From assembly GCF_027352905.1 (NCBI RefSeq), contig NZ_DAIEIF010000043.1:1-64000 (forward strand): 64,000 nt of DNA, given 5' to 3'. This DNA is from Acidocella sp. (GTDB lineage: Bacteria > Pseudomonadota > Alphaproteobacteria > Acetobacterales > Acetobacteraceae). Positions 26,849-36,505 of this stretch are shown here, in pieces. The notes beneath the pieces were generated by a model, which was not told where the DNA came from, did no database searches, and saw only the letters and a program-made list of their open reading frames with translations. Within the stretch, counting starts at the first letter, position 1, and every line of letters starts with the position of its first letter. Position numbers and translations under genes: made by a program.

Positions 26849-28736
26849 ATCCGGCGCAGGCCTCGCGCAGCCGCCCGGCGAGGTCCTCCGCGCCATTCGG
26901 CAGGGTGACGCATACCGCGGGGCGGGCCGCGGTCTCCCTCGCCTCCACCGGGCAGCCGTGCTCCGGCCCCGCCAGCTGCGCCAGCCGGGCGCGCACGACC
27001 CGGGCCATCGCATCCAAACGCAGCGGGGGTTTGAAAATCTTGCCAACCGCCGTGACGGGAATGTTGTCGATGACGATGATCTCCACAGGCACCGCCGCCC
27101 GCTCCGCCACTTCGGCATGGCAAAGCGCCAGCAATTCGGCTTCCGTCACCGTCGCGCCGGGCCTGAGTTGCACATAGGCGACGGGCAATTCGCCCTTCAG
27201 ATCATCGGGCTGGCCCACGGCGGCGGCGATCTCCACCGCCGGATGACGGCTCAGCACATCCTCCACCAGGCCGGGATCGATATTATGGCCGCCTCTGACG
27301 ATCAGATCCTTCTGCCGCCCATACAGCCAGACGAAGCCATCGGCGTCGAGCGCGCCGACATCGCCGCTATCCAGCCAGCGCCGCCCATCCGGCATGCCGC
27401 GCACGAACAGGGATTTATTGGCCGCCTCGTCCAGGTAACCGGGCGTCATGCATGGGCCGGTGAGCAATAGCACCCCTTTTTCGCCCGGTGGCATCGCCTC
27501 CTTGAACACGCCGTCCTCCAGGCGGGCCACCAGGGCGCGATGAAACGGCACCACCAGCCCAACCGAGCCGATGCGCGGCTTGGCCTTACCCCAAGGCTGA
27601 GTGCCGAGAATGCCTTGGAATTCCGTCATCCCCCATAGTTCATGCAGGTCGATGCCGAAACGGTCGGCGAAGGCGTAGCCGAGGCTGCGCGGCATGGCGC
27701 CGCCGCCGGTGGAAAAGGTACGCAGGCAATGCCCCTCGGAGGTAACGTCCGGCACCGTCATCAGCATCGCCGCGCTGGTCGGCGCACAGGCGACCGAGGT
27801 CATCCGGTGCCGGCGGGCGATGTCCCAGAAATTACGAACCACCCCTTGGTCGCGAAATCCCGCAGGGGTCAAGGTGAGCAGAGTCTGGCCCATGATGAAA
27901 GCGCGCAGGGAGAGCAAAATGGCGCCGCCGACATGGAAATTCGGCATGCCATGGCCGATGATTTCATCCTCCTCCGGTCCAATGAAGGCAGCGCTCAGCC
28001 AAGCGTTGAGCAACTGGCCGCGCTGGGTGTGGCGCACCAGCTTGGGCGCGGCGGTGGTGCCGCCCGTGTGGAAATAGGCTGAGACACGGCCAGGGTCGGG
28101 ATCAGGGGTGAAACTCAGCCCGCCCTTGGGCATGGTCCGCAGGGGGGCGGCGAAATCCTCCTCATCCGCGCGGGCGGCGTCTATGGTCAGCACGGCGCGC
28201 AGGCTGGGTACCTTGGCCACCAGCTCGCTCAGGCGCTGCCAGGCCCCCCCGCCATGCCCGGCATGGGCGGTCACCAACACGGTGCTGCCCGCCGCGTTCA
28301 TGATGCTAGCGATATGGGCGATATCGAGAAACGGGTTGATGGGGTTGCATGCCCCGGCAATGGCTCCGCCCCACATCGCGATCAGCGCCTCGGGCAATGC
28401 CGGGGCCAGCACGGAGACGACGCTCGGCGCCCCGGCCGCGAGATGATGAAACAGATTGGCCGCCTGCTCGATGCGCGTGATCAGCTCGGCATAGGTCAAA
28501 ATCCGGGGAGGGGTTTCAGGCCGCGCATCGGCCAGGAAAATATTGGCGATTTTGTCCGGGTGCCGCGCGGCGGCCAAGCGCAGGCAGCCATGATAGGTCC
28601 AGGCGGGGAGGAGCCCTTCCATTCCCGCAGCCTCGATGGCGGTAATCGCCGCCGGACCGGTTATGCAGATACGCGCCGGGGCGCGGCCGGGCGCGCCGCG
28701 ATCGATCCAGAACGCCTGCGTATCGTTCACGTCCAT
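26805..28736 (-). CDS. AMP-dependent acyl-CoA synthetase/ligase
   Basis: ANL-superfamily ligase of 643 aa that activates a carboxylic acid as acyl-AMP and then the CoA thioester. The phosphate-binding loop is HTGGTTAAPKLVRHT; ELWGMTEFQG is the A5-like region; DSGDVGALDADGFVWLYGR and KDLIVRGGHNI cover A7-A8. The A10 Lys is in IPVTAVGKIFKPPL. Start ATG 28736 has GGGGAGG about 6 bp upstream. The substrate is unknown; medium-chain or aryl acids are possible. It lies 71 bp downstream of a glutamine-synthetase-like gene on the same strand and may form an operon with it. Confidence 0.88.
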   Translation of the reverse strand: MDVNDTQAFWIDRGAPGRAPARICITGPAAITAIEAAGMEGLLPAWTYHGCLRLAAARHPDKIANIFLADARPETPPRILTYAELITRIEQAANLFHHLAAGAPSVVSVLAPALPEALIAMWGGAIAGACNPINPFLDIAHIASIMNAAGSTVLVTAHAGHGGGAWQRLSELVAKVPSLRAVLTIDAARADEEDFAAPLRTMPKGGLSFTPDPDPGRVSAYFHTGGTTAAPKLVRHTQRGQLLNAWLSAAFIGPEEDEIIGHGMPNFHVGGAILLSLRAFIMGQTLLTLTPAGFRDQGVVRNFWDIARRHRMTSVACAPTSAAMLMTVPDVTSEGHCLRTFSTGGGAMPRSLGYAFADRFGIDLHELWGMTEFQGILGTQPWGKAKPRIGSVGLVVPFHRALVARLEDGVFKEAMPPGEKGVLLLTGPCMTPGYLDEAANKSLFVRGMPDGRRWLDSGDVGALDADGFVWLYGRQKDLIVRGGHNIDPGLVEDVLSRHPAVEIAAAVGQPDDLKGELPVAYVQLRPGATVTEAELLALCHAEVAERAAVPVEIIVIDNIPVTAVGKIFKPPLRLDAMARVVRARLAQLAGPEHGCPVEARETAARPAVCVTLPNGAEDLAGRLREACAGFNFELIVERAGLSR

Positions 28737-28807
28737 TTTTTCCTCCCCTTAAGCGGCAAGGGCGAGTATTTCCCAACCGGCCCCGGCACTCAAGCGAAAC
28801 CGGCGAG

Positions 28808-30163
28808 CTAGACGGACCAGGCGAAGCGGAGCGCGCTCGTTACGTCTTCCAGGGGCTGGCCGCCGTATCGTTCCAGCTCATGCCACCGCACGGCGAGCAG
28901 GGCGGCCAGCATTTGCGGGTCGAGCCAGCGGCGCGCGAGAGGGCTTTCCTCCAATCGCTTCAGGATCGCCTGCGGATCGCCGCCCAGGGGAAGGATCTGG
29001 CGCGCCTCCCGCTCCTCCGCGCTCAGCGCCGCGGGATCGGCCTCCACTTCCGGCGGCAAGGCCAGCCCGGCCTCGAGCCCGGCGCGCGCCATGGCGAGGA
29101 TGGTGGCGGCAGCGATATAAGGATTGGCCGAGGGATCGACGCATTTGATCTCCAGATGCGCGCCACCGGGATTGCCAGGATTGGCGGCGCAATACCGTAA
29201 GGCGGCCTCGCGATTCTCCCGCCCCCAACAGGCGAAGGCGCCGGCCCAGCGGCCAGGCTGGAGCCGGGCGGGCGAAAGGATCGAGGGTGCCAACAATCCA
29301 ACCATCTCGGGTAGATGGCAAATGATGCCGCCCATCATCGCCCCGCCCTCCGGTGTGATGCCATGCGGCCCGCTGCCCTCCGCGAGCAAAGGCTCGCCAT
29401 TACGGGTGAAGGAAAAATGGATATGGGCGCCGTTGCCGGTCCCGCCGGCGAAAGGCAAAGGCGAGAGGCTGACGCGGCAGCCATGGCGGCGGGCGATGCG
29501 TCCGAGCAGGATGCGCGAGAGCGCGATCTTGTCCATCGCCGCCACCGGATCAGCCGGGGCGAGTGACAATTCGTATTGCCCATCACCGTATTCGGAATGG
29601 AATTGTTCAAGGCCGAGCCCCAGCCGCTCGAAGCTCTCGATCACCTCCGTCACGAAGCCTTCCTGGTCGAGAAGCGGGCCGACACCATAGGCCTGCCAGC
29701 CCGTCTCGCCCGCCTCACCGTTGGGAAGGAGAACAAATTCTATCTCTCCCGCTGATTTCACATCGATCCCCTCGGCGGCGAGCGCCACCATTTGGGCGCG
29801 CAGCAACGACCGGGCGCACCAGAAGGCGCGGCCGCCCTCCTGCTCCCATACTTCCGCCGGCGCCCAGGTGAGCCGCTCATCAAGCCGGAGCGCGGCATTC
29901 ATGTCAGCCCGCAGGCGGTGATCCCCCACCGGCGTGATGGAAGGGATCCAGGCAATGGCGTTATCCACGCAGAACAACGCCCAGGAGGGAGACGCGCCGA
30001 GACCGCTGGCCGCGGCGGAGGGGGCGCGGGCCAGCGGCACGGTCTTGCCGCGCGTAACGCCAGCGCAATCGATGAGCGAGATGAGTAGCGCCGCCCCCGG
30101 ATCGTTCCCACTTCCGGTGCGGTGGACCTGTTCGGCTTGACCTGCGGGAAGATTACGCATCAT
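28808..30163 (-). CDS. Glutamine synthetase family protein (gamma-glutamyl-amine ligase-like)
   Basis: 451-aa GS-family ATP-dependent ligase. Metal-binding acids are in SAGEIEFVLL and EQFHSEYGDGQYELSL; the substrate His is in NGAHIHFSF, and the late block reads HLEIKCVDPSANPYIAAA. Housekeeping GS has E-x-R in that block; here it is E-I-K. With the nearby amine/amide genes, this suggests a gamma-glutamylamide synthetase (PuuA/IpuC type) rather than the ammonia-assimilating enzyme; that role is inference. Two adjacent start codons at 30163/30160; AGGA lies about 10 bp upstream. It is divergent from the isochorismatase-fold gene across a 124-bp gap. Confidence 0.82.
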   Translation of the reverse strand: MMRNLPAGQAEQVHRTGSGNDPGAALLISLIDCAGVTRGKTVPLARAPSAAASGLGASPSWALFCVDNAIAWIPSITPVGDHRLRADMNAALRLDERLTWAPAEVWEQEGGRAFWCARSLLRAQMVALAAEGIDVKSAGEIEFVLLPNGEAGETGWQAYGVGPLLDQEGFVTEVIESFERLGLGLEQFHSEYGDGQYELSLAPADPVAAMDKIALSRILLGRIARRHGCRVSLSPLPFAGGTGNGAHIHFSFTRNGEPLLAEGSGPHGITPEGGAMMGGIICHLPEMVGLLAPSILSPARLQPGRWAGAFACWGRENREAALRYCAANPGNPGGAHLEIKCVDPSANPYIAAATILAMARAGLEAGLALPPEVEADPAALSAEEREARQILPLGGDPQAILKRLEESPLARRWLDPQMLAALLAVRWHELERYGGQPLEDVTSALRFAWSV

Positions 30164-30287
30164 TGGCGCAATTCCTGGCGAGAAAGGCGTCCCGTTTGGG
30201 CGAAGTCCGGCATTGCCTAATTTTTGAATTCATAACAAAATGATGCGCAATATCCGGATGCGTTGCAAGGCAGGTTTGTGACGCCAG

Positions 30288-30989
30288 ATGGACATTTGGG
30301 GATCAAGAGAAGGAGGCGTCGTGGGCCACCACCCGTTGAGCCGTGATTTGCCCGTCGAGCCTGAAGCCGCGACGCTGCTCTTCATAGACGTACAAAACTT
30401 CAATACCCACCGGAATGGCGGCGAATACGTGGGCATGGATCCGGATGAGTTCACAGCCCGGTTCGGATATTTTTTTGAAACGATAGAGCGCGAGACCCTG
30501 CCCAATATGGTGAGGCTGCAGGAAGCCTGCCGGCGGCGGCGAATCGAGGTGATGTACACGGTCATCGAAAACCTCACCAAGGATGGGCGGGACCGCAGCC
30601 TGGATTACAAGATCACGGGGTTCAGCGTGCCGCGCGGCTCCTGGGATGGCAAGGTTTTCGACGCGATCCGGCCGGAGGAGGATGAGATCATCCTGCCGAA
30701 GACCTCCTCCAGCGTGTTCATTTCCACGCAGATCGACTATGTGCTGCGCAATCTCGGCACCCGTTACCTCATCGTTTCGGGATTTCTCACCGACCAATGC
30801 GTGGAAAGCGCGATCCGCGATGCCTGTGATCTCGGCTATCTCGTGACGATGGTGACGGATGCCTGCGCCACGTTGAGCGAGGAGCGGCACGGGCGGACGC
30901 TCGCCACCATCAAGGGGTATTGCCGCCAGGTAACCACCCAGGAATTTCTGGCCGAACTCGGGGAATCCGCAAGGGACTCACAAGGATAA
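30288..30989 (+). CDS. Isochorismatase-fold cysteine hydrolase
   Basis: Cys hydrolase of the isochorismatase/nicotinamidase/N-carbamoylsarcosine amidase superfamily, 233 aa. The triad is visible as Asp in LLFIDVQNF, Lys in ILPKTSSSVFIST and Cys in LTDQCVESAIRDA. These enzymes hydrolyse amides, carbamoyl or ureido groups; the substrate here is not known. An alternative GTG start at 30321 follows AGGAGG closely and would shorten the protein by 11 residues. It is followed 26 bp later by an APC permease gene, probably an operon for uptake and hydrolysis of one compound. Confidence 0.85.
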   Translation: MDIWGSREGGVVGHHPLSRDLPVEPEAATLLFIDVQNFNTHRNGGEYVGMDPDEFTARFGYFFETIERETLPNMVRLQEACRRRRIEVMYTVIENLTKDGRDRSLDYKITGFSVPRGSWDGKVFDAIRPEEDEIILPKTSSSVFISTQIDYVLRNLGTRYLIVSGFLTDQCVESAIRDACDLGYLVTMVTDACATLSEERHGRTLATIKGYCRQVTTQEFLAELGESARDSQG

Positions 30990-31015
30990 ACAAAAGCAGG
31001 AAGGAGGCATAAATT

Positions 31016-32401
31016 GTGACCAATATCGGAGTATCCAGCCAAAGCGCCGAGATTGCCAGCCTCAAACGCAATCTCGGCGTCATCGAGGCGGTGGCCTTGT
31101 CCATCTCGATCATCGCGCCGACCATGGCGGTCGCCTTCAATGTCACGCTCGCCGCCGGTGTGGCTGGCCATGCGGCGCCGCTTACCTTTCTCGTCGGTAC
31201 GATCGCGCTGGCGATCGTCGGGCTGTCTTTTGTCGCCTTCTCCCGGCGCGTGGCCCATGCGGGCTCTGCCTATGCCTATATCACCAAGGAGTTCGGCCCC
31301 CGCGCCGGGTTTCTCACCGGCTGGGCGCTGTTGCTCACCTATCTCACCTACGGAACCGGCACCGCCGCGCTGGTGGGGAATTTCATAGATGCCGCCTTGG
31401 CCAATTATAATATTGCCCTGCCCGGCCTCTGGATTTTCGATAGCGTGCTGGCAGTGGTCATCGCCATGGTGCTCGCCTACCGGGATATGCGGCTGGCGGC
31501 GCGGCTGATGCTGGTGCTCGAGGGGCTTTCCGTTCTCGCCATCGTCGTGCTCGGCATCATCGTGCTCAAGGCCGTGGGGGCGATGGGGGGCCTCAGCGCC
31601 GTCCCCTTCACACCCGACCCCGGCTATGGCTGGTCCGGAATCGGTTATGGCATGGTGTTCGCCGTCCTCTCCTTCGCCGGGTTCGAGGGCGCCGCGACGC
31701 TGGGCGAGGAAGCCCGCAACCCCAACCTTGCGATTCCCATCGCCGTGCTGGGCTCCGTGATTCTTGCCGGGCTCTTCTATGTCTTCGGCTCTTACGTCGA
31801 GGTCGTTGGGTACGGTCTGGCCAATGTCAAATCCTTGGCGGGGGACAGCACGCCGCTGAATACGCTAGCGGTTCGCTTCGGCTCGCGGGAATTTGCCACG
31901 CTGCTCGACATCGCCGCCGCCATTTCCGCCTTCTCCTGCGCGCTCGGCAGTCTGAGCGCGGCCTCGCGCATGTTGTTCGCGCTCGGGCGGGCGGGGCTCT
32001 CCCCCAAAATTGGCCTTGCCCATAAACGCCATGGTACGCCCGCCGGTGCCGTGGTGGTCATGGGCGTTGTCATGATCGCGGGTTTGGTGCTGTGGGCGCC
32101 GATGATGGGGGCTGGAAATTATTACGGGGCGGTCGGCACCATCGGCACGCTGGCTCTCATCCTCGTTTACATGGGGGTCACCCTGGCGGAGGCCACGGAT
32201 GCCGCGCGCGCAAAAAAACAGATATGGATGTTGTTCGGCGCCATCGGCACCGCCATTCTCCTCTGGCCGCTTTATAATTCCGTCTACCCCGTCCCCGCCT
32301 ATCCCGGCAATCTTTGGCCTTATATCGTCGCCCTCTATCTCGTCGCGGGTGGGGCGCTGCTGGCGGTTCGCCCGGCTCTGGGGCGGGGCGCGCTGGAATA
32401 A
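31016..32401 (+). CDS. APC-superfamily amino acid/amine permease
   Basis: Twelve-helix APC transporter of 461 aa with the unwound helix-1 signature (AVALSISIIAPTMAVAFNV), VAHAGSAYAYITKEFGPRAG in helix 3, and SFAGFEGAATLGEEARNP near helix 6. GTG start at 31016 has GGAGG about 9 bp upstream. It lies directly downstream of the isochorismatase-fold hydrolase and ends 21 bp from the convergent sugar-porter gene. Amino acids, amines or related N-compounds are the likely substrates. Confidence 0.87.
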   Translation: MTNIGVSSQSAEIASLKRNLGVIEAVALSISIIAPTMAVAFNVTLAAGVAGHAAPLTFLVGTIALAIVGLSFVAFSRRVAHAGSAYAYITKEFGPRAGFLTGWALLLTYLTYGTGTAALVGNFIDAALANYNIALPGLWIFDSVLAVVIAMVLAYRDMRLAARLMLVLEGLSVLAIVVLGIIVLKAVGAMGGLSAVPFTPDPGYGWSGIGYGMVFAVLSFAGFEGAATLGEEARNPNLAIPIAVLGSVILAGLFYVFGSYVEVVGYGLANVKSLAGDSTPLNTLAVRFGSREFATLLDIAAAISAFSCALGSLSAASRMLFALGRAGLSPKIGLAHKRHGTPAGAVVVMGVVMIAGLVLWAPMMGAGNYYGAVGTIGTLALILVYMGVTLAEATDAARAKKQIWMLFGAIGTAILLWPLYNSVYPVPAYPGNLWPYIVALYLVAGGALLAVRPALGRGALE

Positions 32402-32422
32402 TCTCCTTTCGGCGGCCGCGCG

Positions 32423-33799
32423 TCAGCCGTGCAGCTTCGCCTCGATTTGCTCCAGTGACCGGCCCTTGGTTTCGGGAACAAGATAGAATGTGAAGACGAT
32501 GGAAATCGCGGTCAGCCCGGCATAAAGGAAAAACGTGCCATTGCGCCCGATTGCACTGGTGAGGTCAAGAAAGGTGAACGAAACCAGCATGTTGAAGAGC
32601 CAGTTGAGGATGGTTGCGATGCTCATGCCGCGCGCGCGGACCGCGAGCGGAAAAATTTCCGAGATCAGCAGCCAGAACACCGGTCCCAGGCCGATGGCAA
32701 AGAACCCGACATAAATGGCGATGAAGGCGAAGATCACCCAGCCAATGAGCTGGGGCTGCGCCGCCTGAGCGCTGATGCCGAAACAGACTCCGAGCACCAG
32801 CAAAGAGAGAAACATGCCGGCCTGGCCGAGGAGCAGCATTTTTCTGCGTCCGGCATGGTCCAGCAAACGCGCGGTAATGACGGTGAGGACCATATTCAGA
32901 AAACCGATGCCCGCCGTGGCGAGAATGGCCCCCGGCGTCGATGCGATGCCGCTATCCTTGAAAGTTACAGGCGCAAAATAAATAACCGTATTGATACCGG
33001 TGATTTGCTGAAAAATCGCCAGCCCAGCGCCAATGATCAAAGGCATCCGCGCGTTTCCCTGGAAGACCTGGCTCCAGGGGACATTGCCTTGGCTTTCCGA
33101 AGAAATTTCCTCGCGCAGCGTGTCGAATTCCCGCGAAGGGTCGGTATTGGGACGCAGACGCTGCAAGGCATCCCGCGCCTTGTCTTCCCGGCCATGGGCC
33201 AGCAGCCAGCGCGGACTTTCCGGCAGGATCAACATTCCCAGGAAAAGCAGGACGCCGGGCACCCCCGCGACGCCTAGCATCGCACGCCAGATCAAATCCT
33301 CCGCCCGGCCGGCCCCTTGGGGCAGATAAGTCAGCGCGTAATCGAAGATATAAGAAAGGAACAGCCCGACGGTGACAAAGATTTGATTGATCGTGACGAT
33401 GGCGCCGCGCTTTTGCCGGGGCGCCATCTCGGACAAATAAAGCGGCGTGAGCATGGAGGCAACGCCGATGGCCACCCCCACGATTGTGCGCCCCGCGAGC
33501 AGCACGCCCAAACCAGGCGCGAAGGCGCAGATCAGCGCGCCGACGATGAAGAGGAGCGCCGTAACCAGCAGCACGATCCGCCGGCCCAGACGATCCGAGA
33601 GCGGGCCGGCGACAGCGGCGCCAAAGGCCGCGCCGCCCAGCGTGATCGCCACGACCAGACCTTGGAGATTTTGCGAGAGATGGAAACTATGGCGGATATA
33701 AAGCAGGGCGCCTGAGATCACACCGGTATCATATCCAAACAATAGACCACCCAACCCGGCGATGATGGCAATTGTTCTGAAGCCCATCGTGCGGATCAT
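32423..33799 (-). CDS. MFS sugar porter
   Basis: Sugar porter family (SP) carrier of 458 aa and 12 helices. Diagnostic motifs are GYDTGVISGALLYI in helix 1, GPLSDRLGRRIV in loop 2-3, PESPRWLLAHGRED after helix 6, QQITGINTVIYFAP in helix 7, and the C-terminal PETKGRSLEQIE. This is typical of proton-coupled xylose, galactose or glucose importers. ATG 33799 has GGGGGGA about 5 bp upstream. It faces away from the APC gene at 34051 across a 251-bp AT-richer gap holding an inverted repeat. Confidence 0.9.
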   Translation of the reverse strand: MIRTMGFRTIAIIAGLGGLLFGYDTGVISGALLYIRHSFHLSQNLQGLVVAITLGGAAFGAAVAGPLSDRLGRRIVLLVTALLFIVGALICAFAPGLGVLLAGRTIVGVAIGVASMLTPLYLSEMAPRQKRGAIVTINQIFVTVGLFLSYIFDYALTYLPQGAGRAEDLIWRAMLGVAGVPGVLLFLGMLILPESPRWLLAHGREDKARDALQRLRPNTDPSREFDTLREEISSESQGNVPWSQVFQGNARMPLIIGAGLAIFQQITGINTVIYFAPVTFKDSGIASTPGAILATAGIGFLNMVLTVITARLLDHAGRRKMLLLGQAGMFLSLLVLGVCFGISAQAAQPQLIGWVIFAFIAIYVGFFAIGLGPVFWLLISEIFPLAVRARGMSIATILNWLFNMLVSFTFLDLTSAIGRNGTFFLYAGLTAISIVFTFYLVPETKGRSLEQIEAKLHG

Positions 33800-33815
33800 T
33801 TTCCCCCCAAGGTCA

Positions 33816-33832
33816 CTCTATGGCAGATAGAG
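33816..33832. promoter_or_regulatory. Inverted repeat, possible operator for the sugar porter
   Basis: CTCTAT-GGCAG-ATAGAG, a perfect 6-bp inverted repeat with a 5-bp spacer, ends 17 bp before the sugar-porter start codon. The surrounding gap (33800-34050) is AT-rich and also has two GTTTCAAT direct repeats at 33845 and 33900. A regulator is not identified here. Confidence 0.3.
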
Positions 33833-34050
33833 AGATTGGAGTTCGTTTCAATCCAGGACAAGATTAATGCCCTAATATTTCGGCTGGGCTATAGATTTTG
33901 TTTCAATATCTTCATTTTTAAGTTAAATTGCGCGTTTAGCTTCACAACCCTTGCCCGCGCGGGCCATGGCCGCGTAAACCAAGCCCCATCGGAACCTTAA
34001 ATCGCTACACCCGGCGCCAACCGGGCAGCGCTAAAAACGCCGGAGGGAAA

Positions 34051-35652
34051 ATGAATTCATCACCCGTTTCAGCCACACCCGGCGCGCTCAAGCGCGATGC
34101 CCATTTCTTCGCCTTGTTATTCGCCAGCACCACCAGCATCATCGGTTCGGGCTGGCTGTTCGGCGCTTACCATGCCGCCCGCCTCGCCGGGCCGCTGAGC
34201 ATCTGGAGCTGGGTGATCGGCGCGGTGATCATGATGCTCATCGCCCTTTGCTTCGCGGAGCTGGGCGCTCTTTTTCCGCGGAGCGGGGCGCTCGTGCATA
34301 TGAGCCATGCCAGCCACGGCGAGGGGCTGGCGCGAATCTGGAGTTGGATCCTGTTCCTCGCCTATGTGCCGGTGCCGGCGGTGGAGGCGGAGGCGGTCGT
34401 CACCTACGCCAACAATTATTTGCCCTATTTCATCCAGCCGGGCAGCGCCGGCCTGCTGACCTTCACGGGGTTCGTAGTTTGCGCCCTGCTTCTTGGACTG
34501 TTCGGCGCGCTCAATTTACTGGCCGTGCGCCTGCTGCTGAGCATCAACTCGGTGGTGACGCTCTGGAAGATCGCGGTTCCGCTGCTCACCGTGATCGCCC
34601 TCATCGCCGCTAGCACCCGTTGGGGCGTGATGGCCGCCGCGCCGGGGACCTACCACTTCGATGGCATCTTCACCGCTTTGCCAATGGCGGGCGTGGTGTT
34701 CAGCTTCATCGGCTTTCGCACCGCCATCGACCTCGGCGGTGAGAGCGCCAATCCCAGCCGCAACATCCCCCTCGCCGTCATCGGCTCGGTCCTGCTCTCG
34801 GCGGCGCTTTACATCTTGCTGCAACTGGCTTTCCTGTTCGCCCTCAGCCCCGCGGATCTCGCCCATGGCTGGAACAATCTCAGCTTTTCGGGCCAGGCCG
34901 GCCCCTTCGCCGGTATCGCCGCCACGCTCGGCCTCGGCTGGCTGGCGGCCCTGCTTTATATCGACGCTTATATTTCCCCCGGCGGCACCGGTCTGATGTA
35001 TTTCACCGCCGGGTCGCGCATTCTTTTTGCTATGGGCGAAACCAAGACCGGGCCGAAGCGGCTGACCGCTCTCAATAAGGTTCATGCGCCCTGGTTCGCG
35101 GTGCTGGTGATGTGGGTGGTTGGGGTATTGTTCCTCCTGCCCTTCCCCGCCTGGCAATTGATGGTGGGATATATCACCTCGACCACCGTACTGACCTATG
35201 GGCTCGGCCCCGTGGTTCTGCTCGTTCTGCGCCGCAGCCACCCGGAGCTGGCGCGGCCCTTCCGGTTGAAGGGCGCGACGATCCTGGCCCCGGTCGCCTT
35301 TATCTGCAGCAATTGGGTGGTCTATTGGACCGGCTTCCGCACCAATTCGGTGTTGTTCCTCATCATCGCCCTGGGCTTCGCCGTCTATGCCGTGCATTAC
35401 CATTTCATCGCGCGTAAACCGCCAGCAGGCTTTGGTTGGCGCTACATCGCCTGGCTGCTGCCTTGGTTCGGCGGCGTATGGCTCATTTCTGCCCTGGGTG
35501 GCATTGGCGGCGGCTATGGGCTGCTGGGCTTCTGGCCGGGGGTGGCGGTGCTCACGGTTTGGAGCCTGATCGTGCTCGGGATCGCGGTTCGCTCTTCCCT
35601 TCCGGCTGAGGAAATCGCTGAATTGATGACCCGCATGGACCGGACCGCATGA
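34051..35652 (+). CDS. APC-superfamily permease
   Basis: 533-aa APC permease with helix 1 SIIGSGWLFGAYHAARLAG (the GSG-containing unwound segment), a following FAELGALFPRSGALVHM, and GFRTAIDLGGESANPSRNIP. Twelve to fourteen hydrophobic segments are visible. GGAGG lies 5 bp before ATG 34051. The N-terminal SGWLFG type resembles the amino acid/aspartate permease group; its real substrate is unknown. It is not obviously operonic: the gene downstream is convergent, 16 bp away. Confidence 0.85.
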   Translation: MNSSPVSATPGALKRDAHFFALLFASTTSIIGSGWLFGAYHAARLAGPLSIWSWVIGAVIMMLIALCFAELGALFPRSGALVHMSHASHGEGLARIWSWILFLAYVPVPAVEAEAVVTYANNYLPYFIQPGSAGLLTFTGFVVCALLLGLFGALNLLAVRLLLSINSVVTLWKIAVPLLTVIALIAASTRWGVMAAAPGTYHFDGIFTALPMAGVVFSFIGFRTAIDLGGESANPSRNIPLAVIGSVLLSAALYILLQLAFLFALSPADLAHGWNNLSFSGQAGPFAGIAATLGLGWLAALLYIDAYISPGGTGLMYFTAGSRILFAMGETKTGPKRLTALNKVHAPWFAVLVMWVVGVLFLLPFPAWQLMVGYITSTTVLTYGLGPVVLLVLRRSHPELARPFRLKGATILAPVAFICSNWVVYWTGFRTNSVLFLIIALGFAVYAVHYHFIARKPPAGFGWRYIAWLLPWFGGVWLISALGGIGGGYGLLGFWPGVAVLTVWSLIVLGIAVRSSLPAEEIAELMTRMDRTA

Positions 35653-35668
35653 GTCCCCGGAGGTCCCT

Positions 35669-36505
35669 TCATAGATCCATGAAGCCGGGCTGGTAGGGCG
35701 GCGCCTCCTTTCCGCTCTCCCGGGCATAGCCGCGCGGGGCGGAGACCACCCACAGGCCGGAGCTGAAGGTCTCGTGCCGGTAATGGGTATGGCCATGCAC
35801 CCAGAAGGCGGGCGCCGCTGAGGCCGCGAATTCCGGGAGCAGCTCAGAGGCGTAGGCCGGAGCGATGGCTCCCTGGCGCGCGCCGAGAAATGCCGGGCCG
35901 GGAGCGTGATGCGTGACAATGAGCCGCAGCGCTCGGCTCCCCTCCGCTTGCAGCCGTTCCAGTTGGGTATGCAGCCAGGCGCGGGACGCGAAATGCCGCT
36001 CAACGGTCAAACGGGGCGTCAGCCTAGCCCGCCCGGCATCGATGAAGCGGAAATCGTTCAACTGCTCTCCAGCAATAGCGCTGGAGAGGGCGACATCGCG
36101 GTTGAGGGCCAAATCTGTCCATAGCGTGCAGCCCAGCACATGCAAGCGCTTGCCTCTCACCTCGAAATCGAAGCGCTCATTCTCCAAAAACCGCACCCGT
36201 CCGCCAGTGGCGGCGGCGGCCTCGGCCAGGCGCGGGCGCATCAGGTCGAGATCGTGGAAATAATATTCGTGATTGCCGGCCACCAGCACCACGGGAACAC
36301 TGAAATGCTTGGCCAGGCGGTCGGCATAAGCCACGCTGAGCAAGCCGTTATGAATATCGCCCGCCAGCACGATGAGGTCGGGTGGCGCCACGCCCCGCAG
36401 CGGCGGCACGTAGAAAGATTGGCGTGCTGGCCGGACCAGGGGGAGCCAGCCGCGCCGCCGCTCCATCTCGATATGCAGATCGCTCATGTAAAGCACCCGG
36501 ATCAT
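35669..36505 (-). CDS. Metallophosphoesterase (calcineurin-like)
   Basis: 278-aa two-metal phosphoesterase with all ligand motifs: MSDLHIE, VLAGDIHNG, VAGNHEYYF, LIVTHHAPG and WVHGHTHYRH. Substrate is not predictable. The ATG overlaps the stop of the kinase-pseudophosphatase gene by 4 bp, so it is the last of a four-gene minus-strand run (PLP enzyme, cobalamin adenosyltransferase, kinase fusion, this gene). A phosphoesterase next to a kinase suggests opposing roles, which is inference only. Confidence 0.88.
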   Translation of the reverse strand: MIRVLYMSDLHIEMERRRGWLPLVRPARQSFYVPPLRGVAPPDLIVLAGDIHNGLLSVAYADRLAKHFSVPVVLVAGNHEYYFHDLDLMRPRLAEAAAATGGRVRFLENERFDFEVRGKRLHVLGCTLWTDLALNRDVALSSAIAGEQLNDFRFIDAGRARLTPRLTVERHFASRAWLHTQLERLQAEGSRALRLIVTHHAPGPAFLGARQGAIAPAYASELLPEFAASAAPAFWVHGHTHYRHETFSSGLWVVSAPRGYARESGKEAPPYQPGFMDL

